Notes: generated from the letters alone by a model not told the origin. 64,000 bases of DNA from Gracilibacillus kekensis (GCF_900143085.1 NZ_FRCZ01000003.1:124001-188000), one strand, 5' to 3'. Shown: positions 34,004 through 43,055, counted from the stretch's first letter. A program made the numbers and translations.

Positions 34004-35413
34004 ATGAATATTTATAAGGAAAATTATTGGTCCTTATACCTTGATTTCATCAAAGATTTTAAGGAAGTCATTTATCATGGTTATCGATTATCCTATCTTA
34101 TTCATTTCCCAAGTATAATTCGTCATCATGGTTCACTCTGGCAAGAAATCTCCAAACCAGAGTTTTCTAAAAAGCTCGTTCATCGTGTCTCTAATCAAAA
34201 GCAAATACAACAAGTGTTTAGCAATTACTTAGACACAATTAAAGTACCCGTTTCGTCTCGAATAGCTCCAGCTGCTATATTAGATGATCCATTAACACGG
34301 ATACCGCCTTCCACAATCAAGAAGTATTTTACAAAAACAAAGCTATTAACAATAAAAACCTATAAATTTCGAGACGATCAAGCGACAAAGGATCGATTAT
34401 ATCTTCAAGATTTCGGAACAGTAACAACGAAAGCAAAAACAAAAGTTCTAAAACAAATAGACAAGATTATAACCCGGTTTCCAGGCCATTATCTATATCA
34501 AGACACATCTGTTCAACATATGTTAAAGCACAAGATCACATTTGTTATGAATCAAATAAACAGGGCTGAAGCGTTATTAAAAAAAGTCCCGCTTTCTACG
34601 ATTATCATTTCCAGTCCTAATCATTTTGGCAGAGTAATGGCGTTTGTTGCTGCAAAAAAAGGAATTCCTACTATTTGTATACAACACGGTATCCTTGGTA
34701 ATGAATTTGGTTTTTTACCGAAGCTTGCTACTTATGATGCTGTATATGGTCAATTTGAAAAAGATTGGTATGTAGCAAATGGGGCCTCAAAAGAATCGGT
34801 ACGAATTATTGGTCATCCACGATTTGATCAGGCACTAGAAAGAACGAAGATAACGAAAGAACAATTTATAAAACAATTAAATTTAGATAAACGAAAAAAA
34901 ACATTATTACTCATTGTTAGAGGTAATCGGTATGCACAAAAGTGGCAATTGTTGATTAAGCAAATAAAAAAATTGCTGGATATAAATATTATATTACGTG
35001 ACTTTCCTAATGACAAAACACATCTTTTGCAAAAAAAATTTCCATTTATTCGATCGACAAAACAGCTAACACTTTACGAGGTTTTACCCCATGTAGATGC
35101 AGTTGTGTCTTATGCTTCAACAGTGGTATTAGAAGCAATGTTAGTGGGCAAGCCAGTATTTATCTTACAGACAACCATACCAGGGTATACAGGATATTAT
35201 AATCCATTAGAACCTCTCATCCAAAAAGATCCTACTAAACTTGCATCACACGTTCATTTATATTTTATTCATTCCAAGTGGCAAAAAATCGCAGAGAAAA
35301 AACGACAAAACTTTTTAGCGTTTGCTTATCCAGACAAAAGCTCATCTGGCCAGCGATTATTAAATTTAGTGGAGGAAGTAACGAAGGGAACTAAAAAATG
35401 CAGAAATAAATGA
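34004..35413 (+). CDS. SpsB-like glycan transferase (paralogue B)
   Basis: 469 residues, clearly paralogous to the preceding gene: NYWSLYLDFIKDFKEVIY, TICIQHGILGNEFGFLPKLA, VYGQFEKDWYVANGA, RIIGHPRFDQA and VVSYASTVVLEAMLVGK. Thirteen bases separate them and a strong AAAGGAG starts it. Two copies in tandem could add two different sugars or act as a heterodimer; both ideas are inference. No membrane helix, so the reaction is cytoplasmic. Confidence 0.75.
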   Translation: MNIYKENYWSLYLDFIKDFKEVIYHGYRLSYLIHFPSIIRHHGSLWQEISKPEFSKKLVHRVSNQKQIQQVFSNYLDTIKVPVSSRIAPAAILDDPLTRIPPSTIKKYFTKTKLLTIKTYKFRDDQATKDRLYLQDFGTVTTKAKTKVLKQIDKIITRFPGHYLYQDTSVQHMLKHKITFVMNQINRAEALLKKVPLSTIIISSPNHFGRVMAFVAAKKGIPTICIQHGILGNEFGFLPKLATYDAVYGQFEKDWYVANGASKESVRIIGHPRFDQALERTKITKEQFIKQLNLDKRKKTLLLIVRGNRYAQKWQLLIKQIKKLLDINIILRDFPNDKTHLLQKKFPFIRSTKQLTLYEVLPHVDAVVSYASTVVLEAMLVGKPVFILQTTIPGYTGYYNPLEPLIQKDPTKLASHVHLYFIHSKWQKIAEKKRQNFLAFAYPDKSSSGQRLLNLVEEVTKGTKKCRNK

Positions 35414-35468
35414 ATATTAGGGTGTCATCCAATTTAATAATTTTTAAAAAGAAGAGAGGTTGATGTTA

Positions 35469-36413
35469 ATGAAAGTCTTAGTAACTGGTGGAGCCGGCTT
35501 TATCGGAAGATGGGTAGTGGCGAAACTTTTAACAGATAAACATGATGTATGGGTACTGGATGATCTATCGAATGGACGAATTGAGAATCTTCACTCCCTT
35601 AAAGATAATCCATTTTTTCAGGAGTTGGTAATAGGAGACATAAAGGATAAAGCATGTTTGGCTTCCCTTTTTGAAAATAACTTTGATACTTGCTACCACT
35701 TAGCAGCAAGTATAAACGTTCAGGATAGTATTGATCAACCGCAAACAACATTCGCGAATGATGTTGTTGGTACGTTTCATTTACTTGAAGAATGCCGTAA
35801 GCATCGTGTGAAGATGGTATTTATGAGTACATGTATGGTCTATGAACAAGCAAGTGGACGTAATGGTATTTCAGAAGAGTATCCCGTGAAACCAGCTTCT
35901 CCATATGCAGGCTCCAAATTAGCTGCTGAAAACATGGTATTATCCTATTTTTATGCTTACCAACTTCCTGTAACGGTGCTTCGACCATTTAATACGTATG
36001 GTCCTTATCAAAAAACAGGGGGAGAGGGAGGAGTAGTTGCAGTATTCTTAAAAAATAAGTTGTCAGGTAAACCTTTATCTATCTATGGGGATGGAGCACA
36101 AACCCGCGACTTATTATATGTTGAAGATTGTGCGCGTTTTGTTGTTGAGTCAGGTTATTCGGATCAAACGAACGGTGAAATTATCAACGCTGGTCTTGGT
36201 CAGGATATTAGTATTAATGCATTGGCAGAAACAATTGTAACAGACAAATCACAAATTCAGCATATACCTCATATTCATCCACAAAGTGAAATACCCAAAT
36301 TACTATGTAACTATCAAAAAGCAAAAAAAATGTTAGCATGGGAACCCGTATTTCGTTTAGAAGAAGGAATAAAGAAAACAGAAGAGTGGATAAACTCAAC
36401 AAATCTTATATAA
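35469..36413 (+). CDS. NAD-dependent sugar epimerase/dehydratase
   Basis: 314 residues of the extended SDR fold: VTGGAGFIG at the N-terminus for NAD, YxxxK as SPYAGSKLAAE, and VLRPFNTYGPYQ, typical of UDP-glucose/GalNAc 4-epimerases and related enzymes. The exact sugar is uncertain. I start at ATG 35469 because AGAGG lies 9 nt upstream; ATG 35463 and TTG 35460 are closer to it. It is not one of the six Pse steps, so the operon probably makes a second sugar (inference). Confidence 0.82.
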   Translation: MKVLVTGGAGFIGRWVVAKLLTDKHDVWVLDDLSNGRIENLHSLKDNPFFQELVIGDIKDKACLASLFENNFDTCYHLAASINVQDSIDQPQTTFANDVVGTFHLLEECRKHRVKMVFMSTCMVYEQASGRNGISEEYPVKPASPYAGSKLAAENMVLSYFYAYQLPVTVLRPFNTYGPYQKTGGEGGVVAVFLKNKLSGKPLSIYGDGAQTRDLLYVEDCARFVVESGYSDQTNGEIINAGLGQDISINALAETIVTDKSQIQHIPHIHPQSEIPKLLCNYQKAKKMLAWEPVFRLEEGIKKTEEWINSTNLI

Positions 36414-36428
36414 ATGAGGTGGTGATCA

Positions 36429-37619
36429 ATGGAACGAAAGCGATTAGCAATTGATGGCGGAATCCCGATAAGAGAACGCTATTTACCATATGGCAAACAA
36501 GATCTGGACCAATCAGATGTTGAAGCGGTTGTTAAAGTATTACAAAGTGATTATTTAACGACAGGTCCTATGATCGAAACATTTGAAAATTCAATTGCTG
36601 AATATGTTGGTAGCACGTATGCAGTTGCTTTTTCAAGTGGAACTGCTGCTCTTCACGCTGCTTGTTATGCAGCCGGAATTAAAGAAAACGATCAGGTAAT
36701 TACGACACCAATTACGTTTGCGGCTACAGCTAATGCGATTAGGTACCAAGGCGGAGAAGTGGTTTTCGCTGATATAAATGCCATGACTTATAATATTTCA
36801 GCAGATTCTATTGAAAATGTAATAACTGATCAGACAAAAGCGATTATTTCGGTTGATTTTACTGGCCAGCCGGTAGATTATCAGGCAATCCAGGATATTG
36901 CAACTCGTTACCAGATTCCTTTCATTTCGGATGCTGCACATAGCCTTGGGGCGATATATAAGGGAAAAAGAGTAGGTTCATTGGCAGATATGACAATGTT
37001 TAGTTTTCATCCTGTCAAACATATTACAGCTGGTGAGGGTGGTGTAATTACTACCAACAATAAACAGTATTACCAAAAGCTTTGTACGTTTCGAAATCAT
37101 GGTATTGTTCGGGATCATGAAAAACATCCAACATGGTATTACGAAATGAAGTCTTTAGGGTTTAACTATCGAATGTCAGATATTCATGCTGCCCTAGGTG
37201 CAAATCAAGCAAAGAAAATAGATGCTTATTTAAACAAAAGAATTGCTATTGCACAGGAATATACAAAAGCATTTCGTGATTTCAATTTAATAACAACACC
37301 TTTTCAATTAACTGACGTAGAATCAAGTTGGCATTTATATGTGCTTCGACTTCAATTAGATAAATTGACAGTGAGTAGAACGGAAATATACCAAGCATTG
37401 CAAAAAGAAAATATCGGAGTCAACGTCCATTACATTCCCGTCTATTTTCACCCATATTATCAGCAATTAGACTATAAAAAAGGGATATGTCCTCATGCTG
37501 AATCATTGTACGAAGAGATGATAACATTACCACTATTTCCTAAAATGACAGGTCAAGATGTTAAAGATGTAATAAAAGCAGTAAAAAAAGTGTTACGGTA
37601 TTATGAGGTGAAAGCATGA
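36429..37619 (+). CDS. PseC-like PLP-dependent sugar aminotransferase (SpsC-like)
   Basis: 396 residues of the DegT/DnrJ/EryC1 family. The PLP lysine is Lys197 in FSFHPVKHITAGEGG; upstream FSSGTAALHAA binds the phosphate. It resembles PseC, which aminates the 4-keto sugar made by PseB, and B. subtilis SpsC. Strong GAGGTGG ribosome site. Its stop overlaps the next start (ATGA). The distance of only 15 bp from the epimerase places it firmly in the operon. Confidence 0.88.
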   Translation: MERKRLAIDGGIPIRERYLPYGKQDLDQSDVEAVVKVLQSDYLTTGPMIETFENSIAEYVGSTYAVAFSSGTAALHAACYAAGIKENDQVITTPITFAATANAIRYQGGEVVFADINAMTYNISADSIENVITDQTKAIISVDFTGQPVDYQAIQDIATRYQIPFISDAAHSLGAIYKGKRVGSLADMTMFSFHPVKHITAGEGGVITTNNKQYYQKLCTFRNHGIVRDHEKHPTWYYEMKSLGFNYRMSDIHAALGANQAKKIDAYLNKRIAIAQEYTKAFRDFNLITTPFQLTDVESSWHLYVLRLQLDKLTVSRTEIYQALQKENIGVNVHYIPVYFHPYYQQLDYKKGICPHAESLYEEMITLPLFPKMTGQDVKDVIKAVKKVLRYYEVKA

Positions 37620-38344
37620 GAGTAGTTGCGATTATTCAAGCACGGATGGGCTCATCTCGTCTGCCTGGTAAAGTGTTGCGAAAAGTAATGGAAAAACCAC
37701 TATTATATTACCAATTAATCAGAGTATCTAGATCGACTAAACTCGATGATCTTGTAGTGGCAACAAGCACATTACCAAAAGACGATCGAATTGTTAATTT
37801 TTGCACTAGTCATAACATAAACTATTATCGAGGATCAGAACAAGATGTTTTAACAAGGTATGTGGAAGCAGCAAGAGAATCTGGTGCAGATGTCATTGTG
37901 CGCCTGACAGCAGATTGTCCATTGATGGATCCGAGGCTCATTGATCATTTAGTTGAATCGTTTATTTCCAAGCAAGACGTTGACTATGTATCCAATGTTA
38001 TTAGCCGAACGTATCCAAGGGGCCTTGATATCGAAGTGTTTTCAAAAAGCGCTTTAACGAAAGTAAATGAATGGGCAACGACAGCAAGTCATCGTGAGCA
38101 TGTAACCAACTATTTTCTGGAGCATCCAGACAAATTTCGGTTGAAAAATGTAAGTAATCAAAAGGATATTAGTTTTCATCGATGGACAGTGGATACGATC
38201 GATGATTTTCAATTAATCGAACATATCCTCACAGAATTATATCCAAACGATCGATATTTTTCAGTAGATGACGTACTAAAGATATTAGAAGATCATCCAG
38301 AGTGGTATCACATAAATAGCGGGGTTAAACAAAAGGGTTGGTGA
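37616..38344 (+). CDS. PseF-like CMP-sugar cytidylyltransferase (SpsF-like)
   Basis: 242 residues; starts VVAIIQARMGSSRLPGKVLR, the nucleotide-binding loop of CMP-sugar synthetases, followed by RLTADCPLMDP with the metal-binding aspartates. It activates pseudaminic acid with CTP to give CMP-Pse; B. subtilis SpsF is the closest known type. It overlaps the preceding gene by 4 bp (ATGA), a sign of coupled translation, and precedes pseG by 4 bp. Confidence 0.88.
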   Translation: MRVVAIIQARMGSSRLPGKVLRKVMEKPLLYYQLIRVSRSTKLDDLVVATSTLPKDDRIVNFCTSHNINYYRGSEQDVLTRYVEAARESGADVIVRLTADCPLMDPRLIDHLVESFISKQDVDYVSNVISRTYPRGLDIEVFSKSALTKVNEWATTASHREHVTNYFLEHPDKFRLKNVSNQKDISFHRWTVDTIDDFQLIEHILTELYPNDRYFSVDDVLKILEDHPEWYHINSGVKQKGW

Positions 38345-38348
38345 AAGA

Positions 38349-39425
38349 ATGCGTATTGTATTTCGTGTGGATAGCTCTTTTCAGATCGGAACAGGTCATG
38401 TTCGAAGGTGCTTAGTATTAGCAGAGCAGTTACGTAAAAGAGGTGCAGAAGTTATTTTTATTTGCCATAATTTCCCGGGCAATGTCAATCAATTAATTAA
38501 GGAAAAAGGTTTTTCATTAGTAGAGTTATCATACTTGGTAAATCAATTTCAACCTGAGCTATTTATCCAAAAAAAAAGGAAACAAGATGTATCCTCCACT
38601 ATTGAAATAATTCGTCAATATTCTAGTGTTGATTATTTAGTCGTTGATCATTATGGACTAGACGAGAAATGGGAACGATTGGTTTCCTCTTATGTTAAAC
38701 ATATGATAGTTATCGATGATTTGGCAAACAGAAAACATTATTGTAATACTTTAGTTGATCAAAACTTATTAAAAAATAGGAAAACTCGCTATAAGGATCT
38801 CGTTCCTGACAAAACGAAATTACTTTTAGGACCAAAATATCTGTTGTTACGAGAAGAATTCAAAAAACAGTCAGTTCCAATTAATCAATCCATTCGTAAT
38901 ATTAGAAACGTATTAGTATCCTTTGGAGGTACTGATCCTACCAATGAAACATGTAAAACATTAGAAGCTCTCCTACAAATTACAGATTATCCTCTTAAAA
39001 TTAACACGATTATTAGCACAAAACACCCAGAGTTAAAACAAATCCAAGCATTTGCAACTAACTATTCTTCCATTCAAATTCATACCGATACAAATCGAAT
39101 GGCTACATTGATGACAAATGCTGATTTAGCAATTGGTGCAGGAGGTACCACGACATGGGAAAGGTGTTATCTTCAACTACCTGCACTTACAATAGAGACA
39201 GCTCGCAATCAGCGGGATATTTTGCACTACCTGGATTCCATCGGTTTCATATGTCATTTAGGAGAGAGTAGCAAAATCTCAACAGATACCATAAAAAGCA
39301 CTGTACAATCCTTTTTGGATGATCCAGAAGAATGGAGGGACATAAAGGAAAGATTAAAATCTTTTACAGCATGTGTAGTTGATGAAGCAGTTGCTTGCTA
39401 TATGACGGAAGGAGAGCAACAATGA
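38349..39425 (+). CDS. PseG-like UDP-sugar hydrolase (SpsG-like)
   Basis: 358 residues, a GT-B-fold enzyme. The N-terminal RVDSSFQIGTGHVRRCLVLA holds the Gly-rich loop and His typical of PseG; NVLVSFGGTDPTNET is the second domain start. PseG removes UDP from the diacetylated sugar before PseI acts. The protein is the usual length. It overlaps the next gene by 4 bp. Confidence 0.88.
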   Translation: MRIVFRVDSSFQIGTGHVRRCLVLAEQLRKRGAEVIFICHNFPGNVNQLIKEKGFSLVELSYLVNQFQPELFIQKKRKQDVSSTIEIIRQYSSVDYLVVDHYGLDEKWERLVSSYVKHMIVIDDLANRKHYCNTLVDQNLLKNRKTRYKDLVPDKTKLLLGPKYLLLREEFKKQSVPINQSIRNIRNVLVSFGGTDPTNETCKTLEALLQITDYPLKINTIISTKHPELKQIQAFATNYSSIQIHTDTNRMATLMTNADLAIGAGGTTTWERCYLQLPALTIETARNQRDILHYLDSIGFICHLGESSKISTDTIKSTVQSFLDDPEEWRDIKERLKSFTACVVDEAVACYMTEGEQQ

Positions 39426-39964
39426 GCAATGTTCAACTAAGAATATTAGAAGAACAGGATTTAGCACATATTCTAAAATGGAGAAACAGTGAACGAATAA
39501 AACAATACATGTACAGTGACAAGGAAATTAGTTGGGAAGAACATTTGCAGTGGTATCAGCAAATGAAAGTTGACCCCAGCAAAAAAGTATTTATATTCTT
39601 AACAGATGACCTGCCGTTAGGACTTGTTCAATTCTATGATATAAATGATCAACATAATCGATGCTATTGGGGATTTTATATTGGGGAAGAAACAGCTCCA
39701 GCAGGGTCAGGAACAAAGATGGCAACATTAGCAATTAATCACATGATCGATTTAGGAATCCGAAAGATTTGTGCAGAAGTAATTACTACAAATCGCCCCA
39801 GCTTAAATTTTCATCAGAAATTGGGTTTTCAAATAGAAGGAAGGTTTAAGCGACATATCCGAAAAGATAAGAAATATTACGACGTTATCTCATTGGCATT
39901 GTTTCAAGACGAATGGAAAGTAAGAAAGGAGAGGTTTCATGAGGGAAATTACAATCGGACATAA
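39422..39964 (+). CDS. PseH-like sugar N-acetyltransferase (GNAT)
   Basis: 180 residues of the GNAT fold: LRILEEQDLAHILKWRNSERI (RIMI/PseH N-terminus), then GFYIGEETAPAGSGTKMATLAINHMI with the acetyl-CoA loop, and NFHQKLGFQIEGRF. It acetylates the C4 amine of the Pse precursor. I start at ATG 39422, after GGAGAG and overlapping pseG; the frame extends upstream without a ribosome site. Confidence 0.85.
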   Translation: MSNVQLRILEEQDLAHILKWRNSERIKQYMYSDKEISWEEHLQWYQQMKVDPSKKVFIFLTDDLPLGLVQFYDINDQHNRCYWGFYIGEETAPAGSGTKMATLAINHMIDLGIRKICAEVITTNRPSLNFHQKLGFQIEGRFKRHIRKDKKYYDVISLALFQDEWKVRKERFHEGNYNRT

Positions 39965-40991
39965 GAAAATCGGAAAAGACAATCCCCCATTTATTATTGC
40001 TGAAATGTCTGGTAATCATAATCAATCCCTGGATCGAGCCTTACAAATTGTTGAGGCAGCGGCAGAAGCAGGGGCAGATGCATTGAAGATTCAAACCTAT
40101 ACTGCAGACACGATGACCATTTCGTCAAGGTCTGAGGATTTTGTTGTATCTGATAACGATAGCCCATGGCATAACCAGTCCCTTCATGATCTTTATCAGC
40201 AAGCATATACGCCTTGGGTATGGCACCAAGCGATTTTTGATCGATGCCATGAGCTAGGTATGATTGGCTTTAGTTCCCCTTTTGATGAATCTGCTGTTGA
40301 TTTTTTGGAAACATTACAAGTTCCCTGTTATAAGATTGCCTCTTTTGAATGTACCGATTTACCATTAATAAAAAAAGTAGCAAGCACAAAAAAACCGATG
40401 ATCATCTCAACGGGTATGTGCTCAGTATCTGAGATAGATGAAACGGTTCAAACTGCTAAAAACGCAGGTTGTGAGGACATTATTTTATTGAAATGCACAA
40501 GTACCTATCCGGCTTCACCAAAATATTGTAACCTCAATACTATACCCAATATGCAAGATACGTTCCAATGTCAGGTAGGTTTATCTGACCATACATTAGG
40601 TGCTGGTGTGGCAATAGCTAGTGTGGCTCTGGGCGCATCAGTTATTGAAAAGCATTTGACATTATCAAGAAAAGAAGGTGGAGTAGACGCTAGTTTTTCT
40701 TTAGAACCAGAAGAATTAAAAAGTCTTGTGAAGGAGTCGATTCAAGCAAGGAAAGGAATGGGAACGATACACTACGGTCCTACAGATACAGAAAAAAATT
40801 CTCTAAGATATCGTCGTTCTATATATATCACTAAAAATATCAAAAAGGGAGAAAGACTTACTAAAAAGAATCTCCGAATTATCAGACCAGGATATGGTTT
40901 AGCCCCAAAATATTTTGATGTAGTTTTAGGCAAAAGAGTAAATCAAAAAATAACGAAAGGAACTGCACTGAAATGGAATTTGATTGAATAG
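39939..40991 (+). CDS. PseI-like pseudaminic acid synthase (SpsE-like)
   Basis: 350 residues: an N-terminal NeuB TIM barrel (PFIIAEMSGNHNQSLDRAL, then KIASFECTD, GLSDHTLGAGVAIASVALGA) and a C-terminal SAF domain (about 290-350). It condenses the hexose with PEP to form the nonulosonic acid. The ribosome site is AAGGAGAGG and it overlaps pseH by 26 bp. It is the last gene of the operon; no flippase, polymerase or methyltransferase follows. Confidence 0.9.
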   Translation: MREITIGHKKIGKDNPPFIIAEMSGNHNQSLDRALQIVEAAAEAGADALKIQTYTADTMTISSRSEDFVVSDNDSPWHNQSLHDLYQQAYTPWVWHQAIFDRCHELGMIGFSSPFDESAVDFLETLQVPCYKIASFECTDLPLIKKVASTKKPMIISTGMCSVSEIDETVQTAKNAGCEDIILLKCTSTYPASPKYCNLNTIPNMQDTFQCQVGLSDHTLGAGVAIASVALGASVIEKHLTLSRKEGGVDASFSLEPEELKSLVKESIQARKGMGTIHYGPTDTEKNSLRYRRSIYITKNIKKGERLTKKNLRIIRPGYGLAPKYFDVVLGKRVNQKITKGTALKWNLIE

Positions 40992-41102
40992 GAACGAAAA
41001 GTCATTACACCAGAATGTTCCTTCTAAAATCATACAAATTTTGGTATGATAAATGTATAAAATGTTGAAATTAAATTTATGATTTTTTCAAGGAGTGAGT
41101 GC

Positions 41103-41297
41103 ATGAGCAAGAGGTGGAAAGAGAGAAAGAAAAGAACTCGCAAATACAAAAAAGATTCGTATGAATATACAAAGTGGGATATGTTTCTTGATATGTTATT
41201 TTTGCTACCAGAGCTTTTATTTTGGCCAATTCGACTACTCATTCTTTTAATTAGAACGATTGGAAGATTCTTAGGTGATATTTTTAGCATATCGTAA
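41103..41297 (+). CDS. Small basic membrane-associated protein, 64 residues
   Basis: Starts at ATG 41103 after AAGGAGTGAG: a strongly basic N-terminus (KRWKERKKRTRKYKK) followed by an aromatic/hydrophobic C-terminal half (FLDMLFLLPELLFWPIRLLI). It could be a peripheral or reentrant membrane protein. It converges with, and overlaps by 27 bp, the hydrolase gene at 41271. No family recognised. Confidence 0.6.
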   Translation: MSKRWKERKKRTRKYKKDSYEYTKWDMFLDMLFLLPELLFWPIRLLILLIRTIGRFLGDIFSIS

Positions 41298-42068
41298 AGG
41301 TAATAATCCTTTCCTGGTTGTCCATTCTTTTATGATAGCATTACACTCATGAAAATATTTAGTAGGTACTTGGTGCTTTGAACGGTGAACATAAGCTACG
41401 TCAACCTCAGATATTTGATTGCGAAAGTAGTATTGATAGTCGTGTACATATTTGTCATTGGCACCATAAATAAGTAATAAAGGTACTTTAATTACATGTA
41501 ACAGGTCTTCATTTGAAACATCTAGACCTAGTTGGTATTGTTGCTTTAATAAGAAAGGGTTTGTTCGCTTTATTTCCGACTCCATCCTTTCTGCTACTTT
41601 TTTATCTCGAAAATGATTGAAAGAGAGTGCTTTCGCTAACAATGGGATGGACTTCTTTTTAGCGATCCATATACCAAAGTGATATTCTATCCGTAAAAGG
41701 ATGTTTTTTGGAGCGTAGTAACCGCCGATTAACATCAGACCTATCACTTTCTCTGGATAAGTAATCGTGAATTTTTGAGCTATCAAACCGCCATTCGAAT
41801 ATCCACAAATGATAGCTTTTTGAATATCATTCGCTTCCATAATTCTATTGACATCATCAACCAAGTCATCAAATGTCATCGAGTGATCAGGACATGTGCT
41901 TCGACAATCTCCTCTATTATCAAATGTGATGATCCGATAATCATTTTTTAATAATGTTTGATAATGGAAAGTCAGGTGTCCCATTGCTGGTGGTGCAATA
42001 AAAATAATTGGAGTACCTTTTCCAACGGTTTGATAGTATAGTCTTCGGGCGTCTTTTGTATAAGGCAT
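41271..42068 (-). CDS. Alpha/beta hydrolase
   Basis: 265 residues of the alpha/beta hydrolase fold: IFIAPPAMGHLTFHY (oxyanion side), ITFDNRGDCRS, nucleophile Ser in ICGYSNGGLIAQ and the acid/His tail LLLIYGANDKYVHD and RSKHQVPTKY. It could be an esterase or lyase; the substrate is unknown. The start is ATG 42068, whose upstream region is the divergent gene's leader. The 27-bp 3' overlap with the small basic gene is unusual. Confidence 0.8.
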   Translation of the reverse strand: MPYTKDARRLYYQTVGKGTPIIFIAPPAMGHLTFHYQTLLKNDYRIITFDNRGDCRSTCPDHSMTFDDLVDDVNRIMEANDIQKAIICGYSNGGLIAQKFTITYPEKVIGLMLIGGYYAPKNILLRIEYHFGIWIAKKKSIPLLAKALSFNHFRDKKVAERMESEIKRTNPFLLKQQYQLGLDVSNEDLLHVIKVPLLLIYGANDKYVHDYQYYFRNQISEVDVAYVHRSKHQVPTKYFHECNAIIKEWTTRKGLLPLRYAKNIT

Positions 42069-42107
42069 ATTGGATGCTCCTTTAATTTGTATAGGAGGTA
42101 AAAGATT

Positions 42108-42245
42108 TTGAGTTTTATTGTAATACTAGGAGTTTTAGCAATTATTTTATTTTTATTCTTTCGTGAACAAGCAGTACGTTACTTAGAAAAAAACAATCAT
42201 ATGATATTAAATCCCACTGAAAATTCCGATGAGGCTAAGTTATGA
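42108..42245 (+). CDS. Small membrane protein, 45 residues
   Basis: TTG 42108 with an excellent AGGAGG 8-9 nt upstream. One hydrophobic helix (SFIVILGVLAIILFLFF) followed by a polar tail (REQAVRYLEKNNHMILNPTE). Its stop overlaps the next gene's start (ATGA), so both are translated together. Function unknown. Confidence 0.65.
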   Translation: MSFIVILGVLAIILFLFFREQAVRYLEKNNHMILNPTENSDEAKL

Positions 42246-42970
42246 AGTATACATTAACTAAATTAGCAGGCGCTGGTTTTTTGCTATCATGTTTGTCACT
42301 ATTATTTATCCTCGGTACGGATGGAAATCTTTATGATTACACAGAAACCTTTTCCGATGATGATGTGTTGTTAATTATTTTTGTTTATAGTATCTTTTGC
42401 TCCATCTTAATAGACATAATCGTACTTAAATTGTCTCGAATTGCTGACAATATAAGGGTGCCTTTATACTTACTCTTTGGCTTTATTCTGTTTCCGTTGA
42501 TCAGTTGGGACTGGTATGGTGTTTTTGCTGGTATTATTGGGGCTGCTGTTGCCAACATTTATTTCTTAGCTACACTATTTGCGAAGCGTAATTCTTGGTT
42601 TAGGTATCTGTTTGCTGTTATGATTCCCGTTGTTTTTTTGATCACGCTAACAATGGACTTTACTGAAAAACAAAATTGGGAGGAGCATAGACAGCATAAT
42701 ACTTATCAAGCATCATTTGCTTATTTTGACGGAAAACACGAAATTCCACTTGAATTAACAAAAGGCGATGTCGTTTATTTTTCCGTAAATACAGAAAAAT
42801 TAGATGGTGGACATGGTTACCATGTCAAAAATAAATTCGGAAAATTAGTTGGTATGCATCCACATGGTGATCAATCAATAATAACAGCAGAAAAATCAGG
42901 TGAATATCGAATTGTCATCAAAGGACATCAAGCAAATGGAAGTTTTTCAGTCGACTGGAAAATACAATAA
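42242..42970 (+). CDS. Four-helix membrane protein of unknown function
   Basis: 242 residues: membrane helices at about 7-25, 43-62, 75-115 (probably two) and a helix at about 120-140, followed by a soluble C-terminal beta-rich domain (about 155-242, EIPLELTKGDVVYFSVNTEK). It is coupled to the small membrane protein before it. No family recognised. A strong terminator follows. Confidence 0.65.
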   Translation: MKYTLTKLAGAGFLLSCLSLLFILGTDGNLYDYTETFSDDDVLLIIFVYSIFCSILIDIIVLKLSRIADNIRVPLYLLFGFILFPLISWDWYGVFAGIIGAAVANIYFLATLFAKRNSWFRYLFAVMIPVVFLITLTMDFTEKQNWEEHRQHNTYQASFAYFDGKHEIPLELTKGDVVYFSVNTEKLDGGHGYHVKNKFGKLVGMHPHGDQSIITAEKSGEYRIVIKGHQANGSFSVDWKIQ

Positions 42971-43016
42971 TTTTTTTTTGGAGAAGAACGCTTCCATTAT
43001 ATTAAAATAACCCGGT

Positions 43017-43055
43017 GAAAAAGTGTTAAGCCTTTGCTTAATGCTTTTTCTAGTT
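43017..43055 (+). terminator. Terminator after the membrane protein gene
   Basis: GAAAAAG-TG-TTAAGC pairs with GCTTAA-TG-CTTTTTC, with a TG/TG internal mismatch and a T-rich tail. It marks the right edge of the accessory block. Confidence 0.75.

Noticed and set aside
41029-41050. Dyad ATCATAC / GTATGAT as a terminator after pseI
   Set aside because: Only 7 bp with no T run; it may be an operator or chance.
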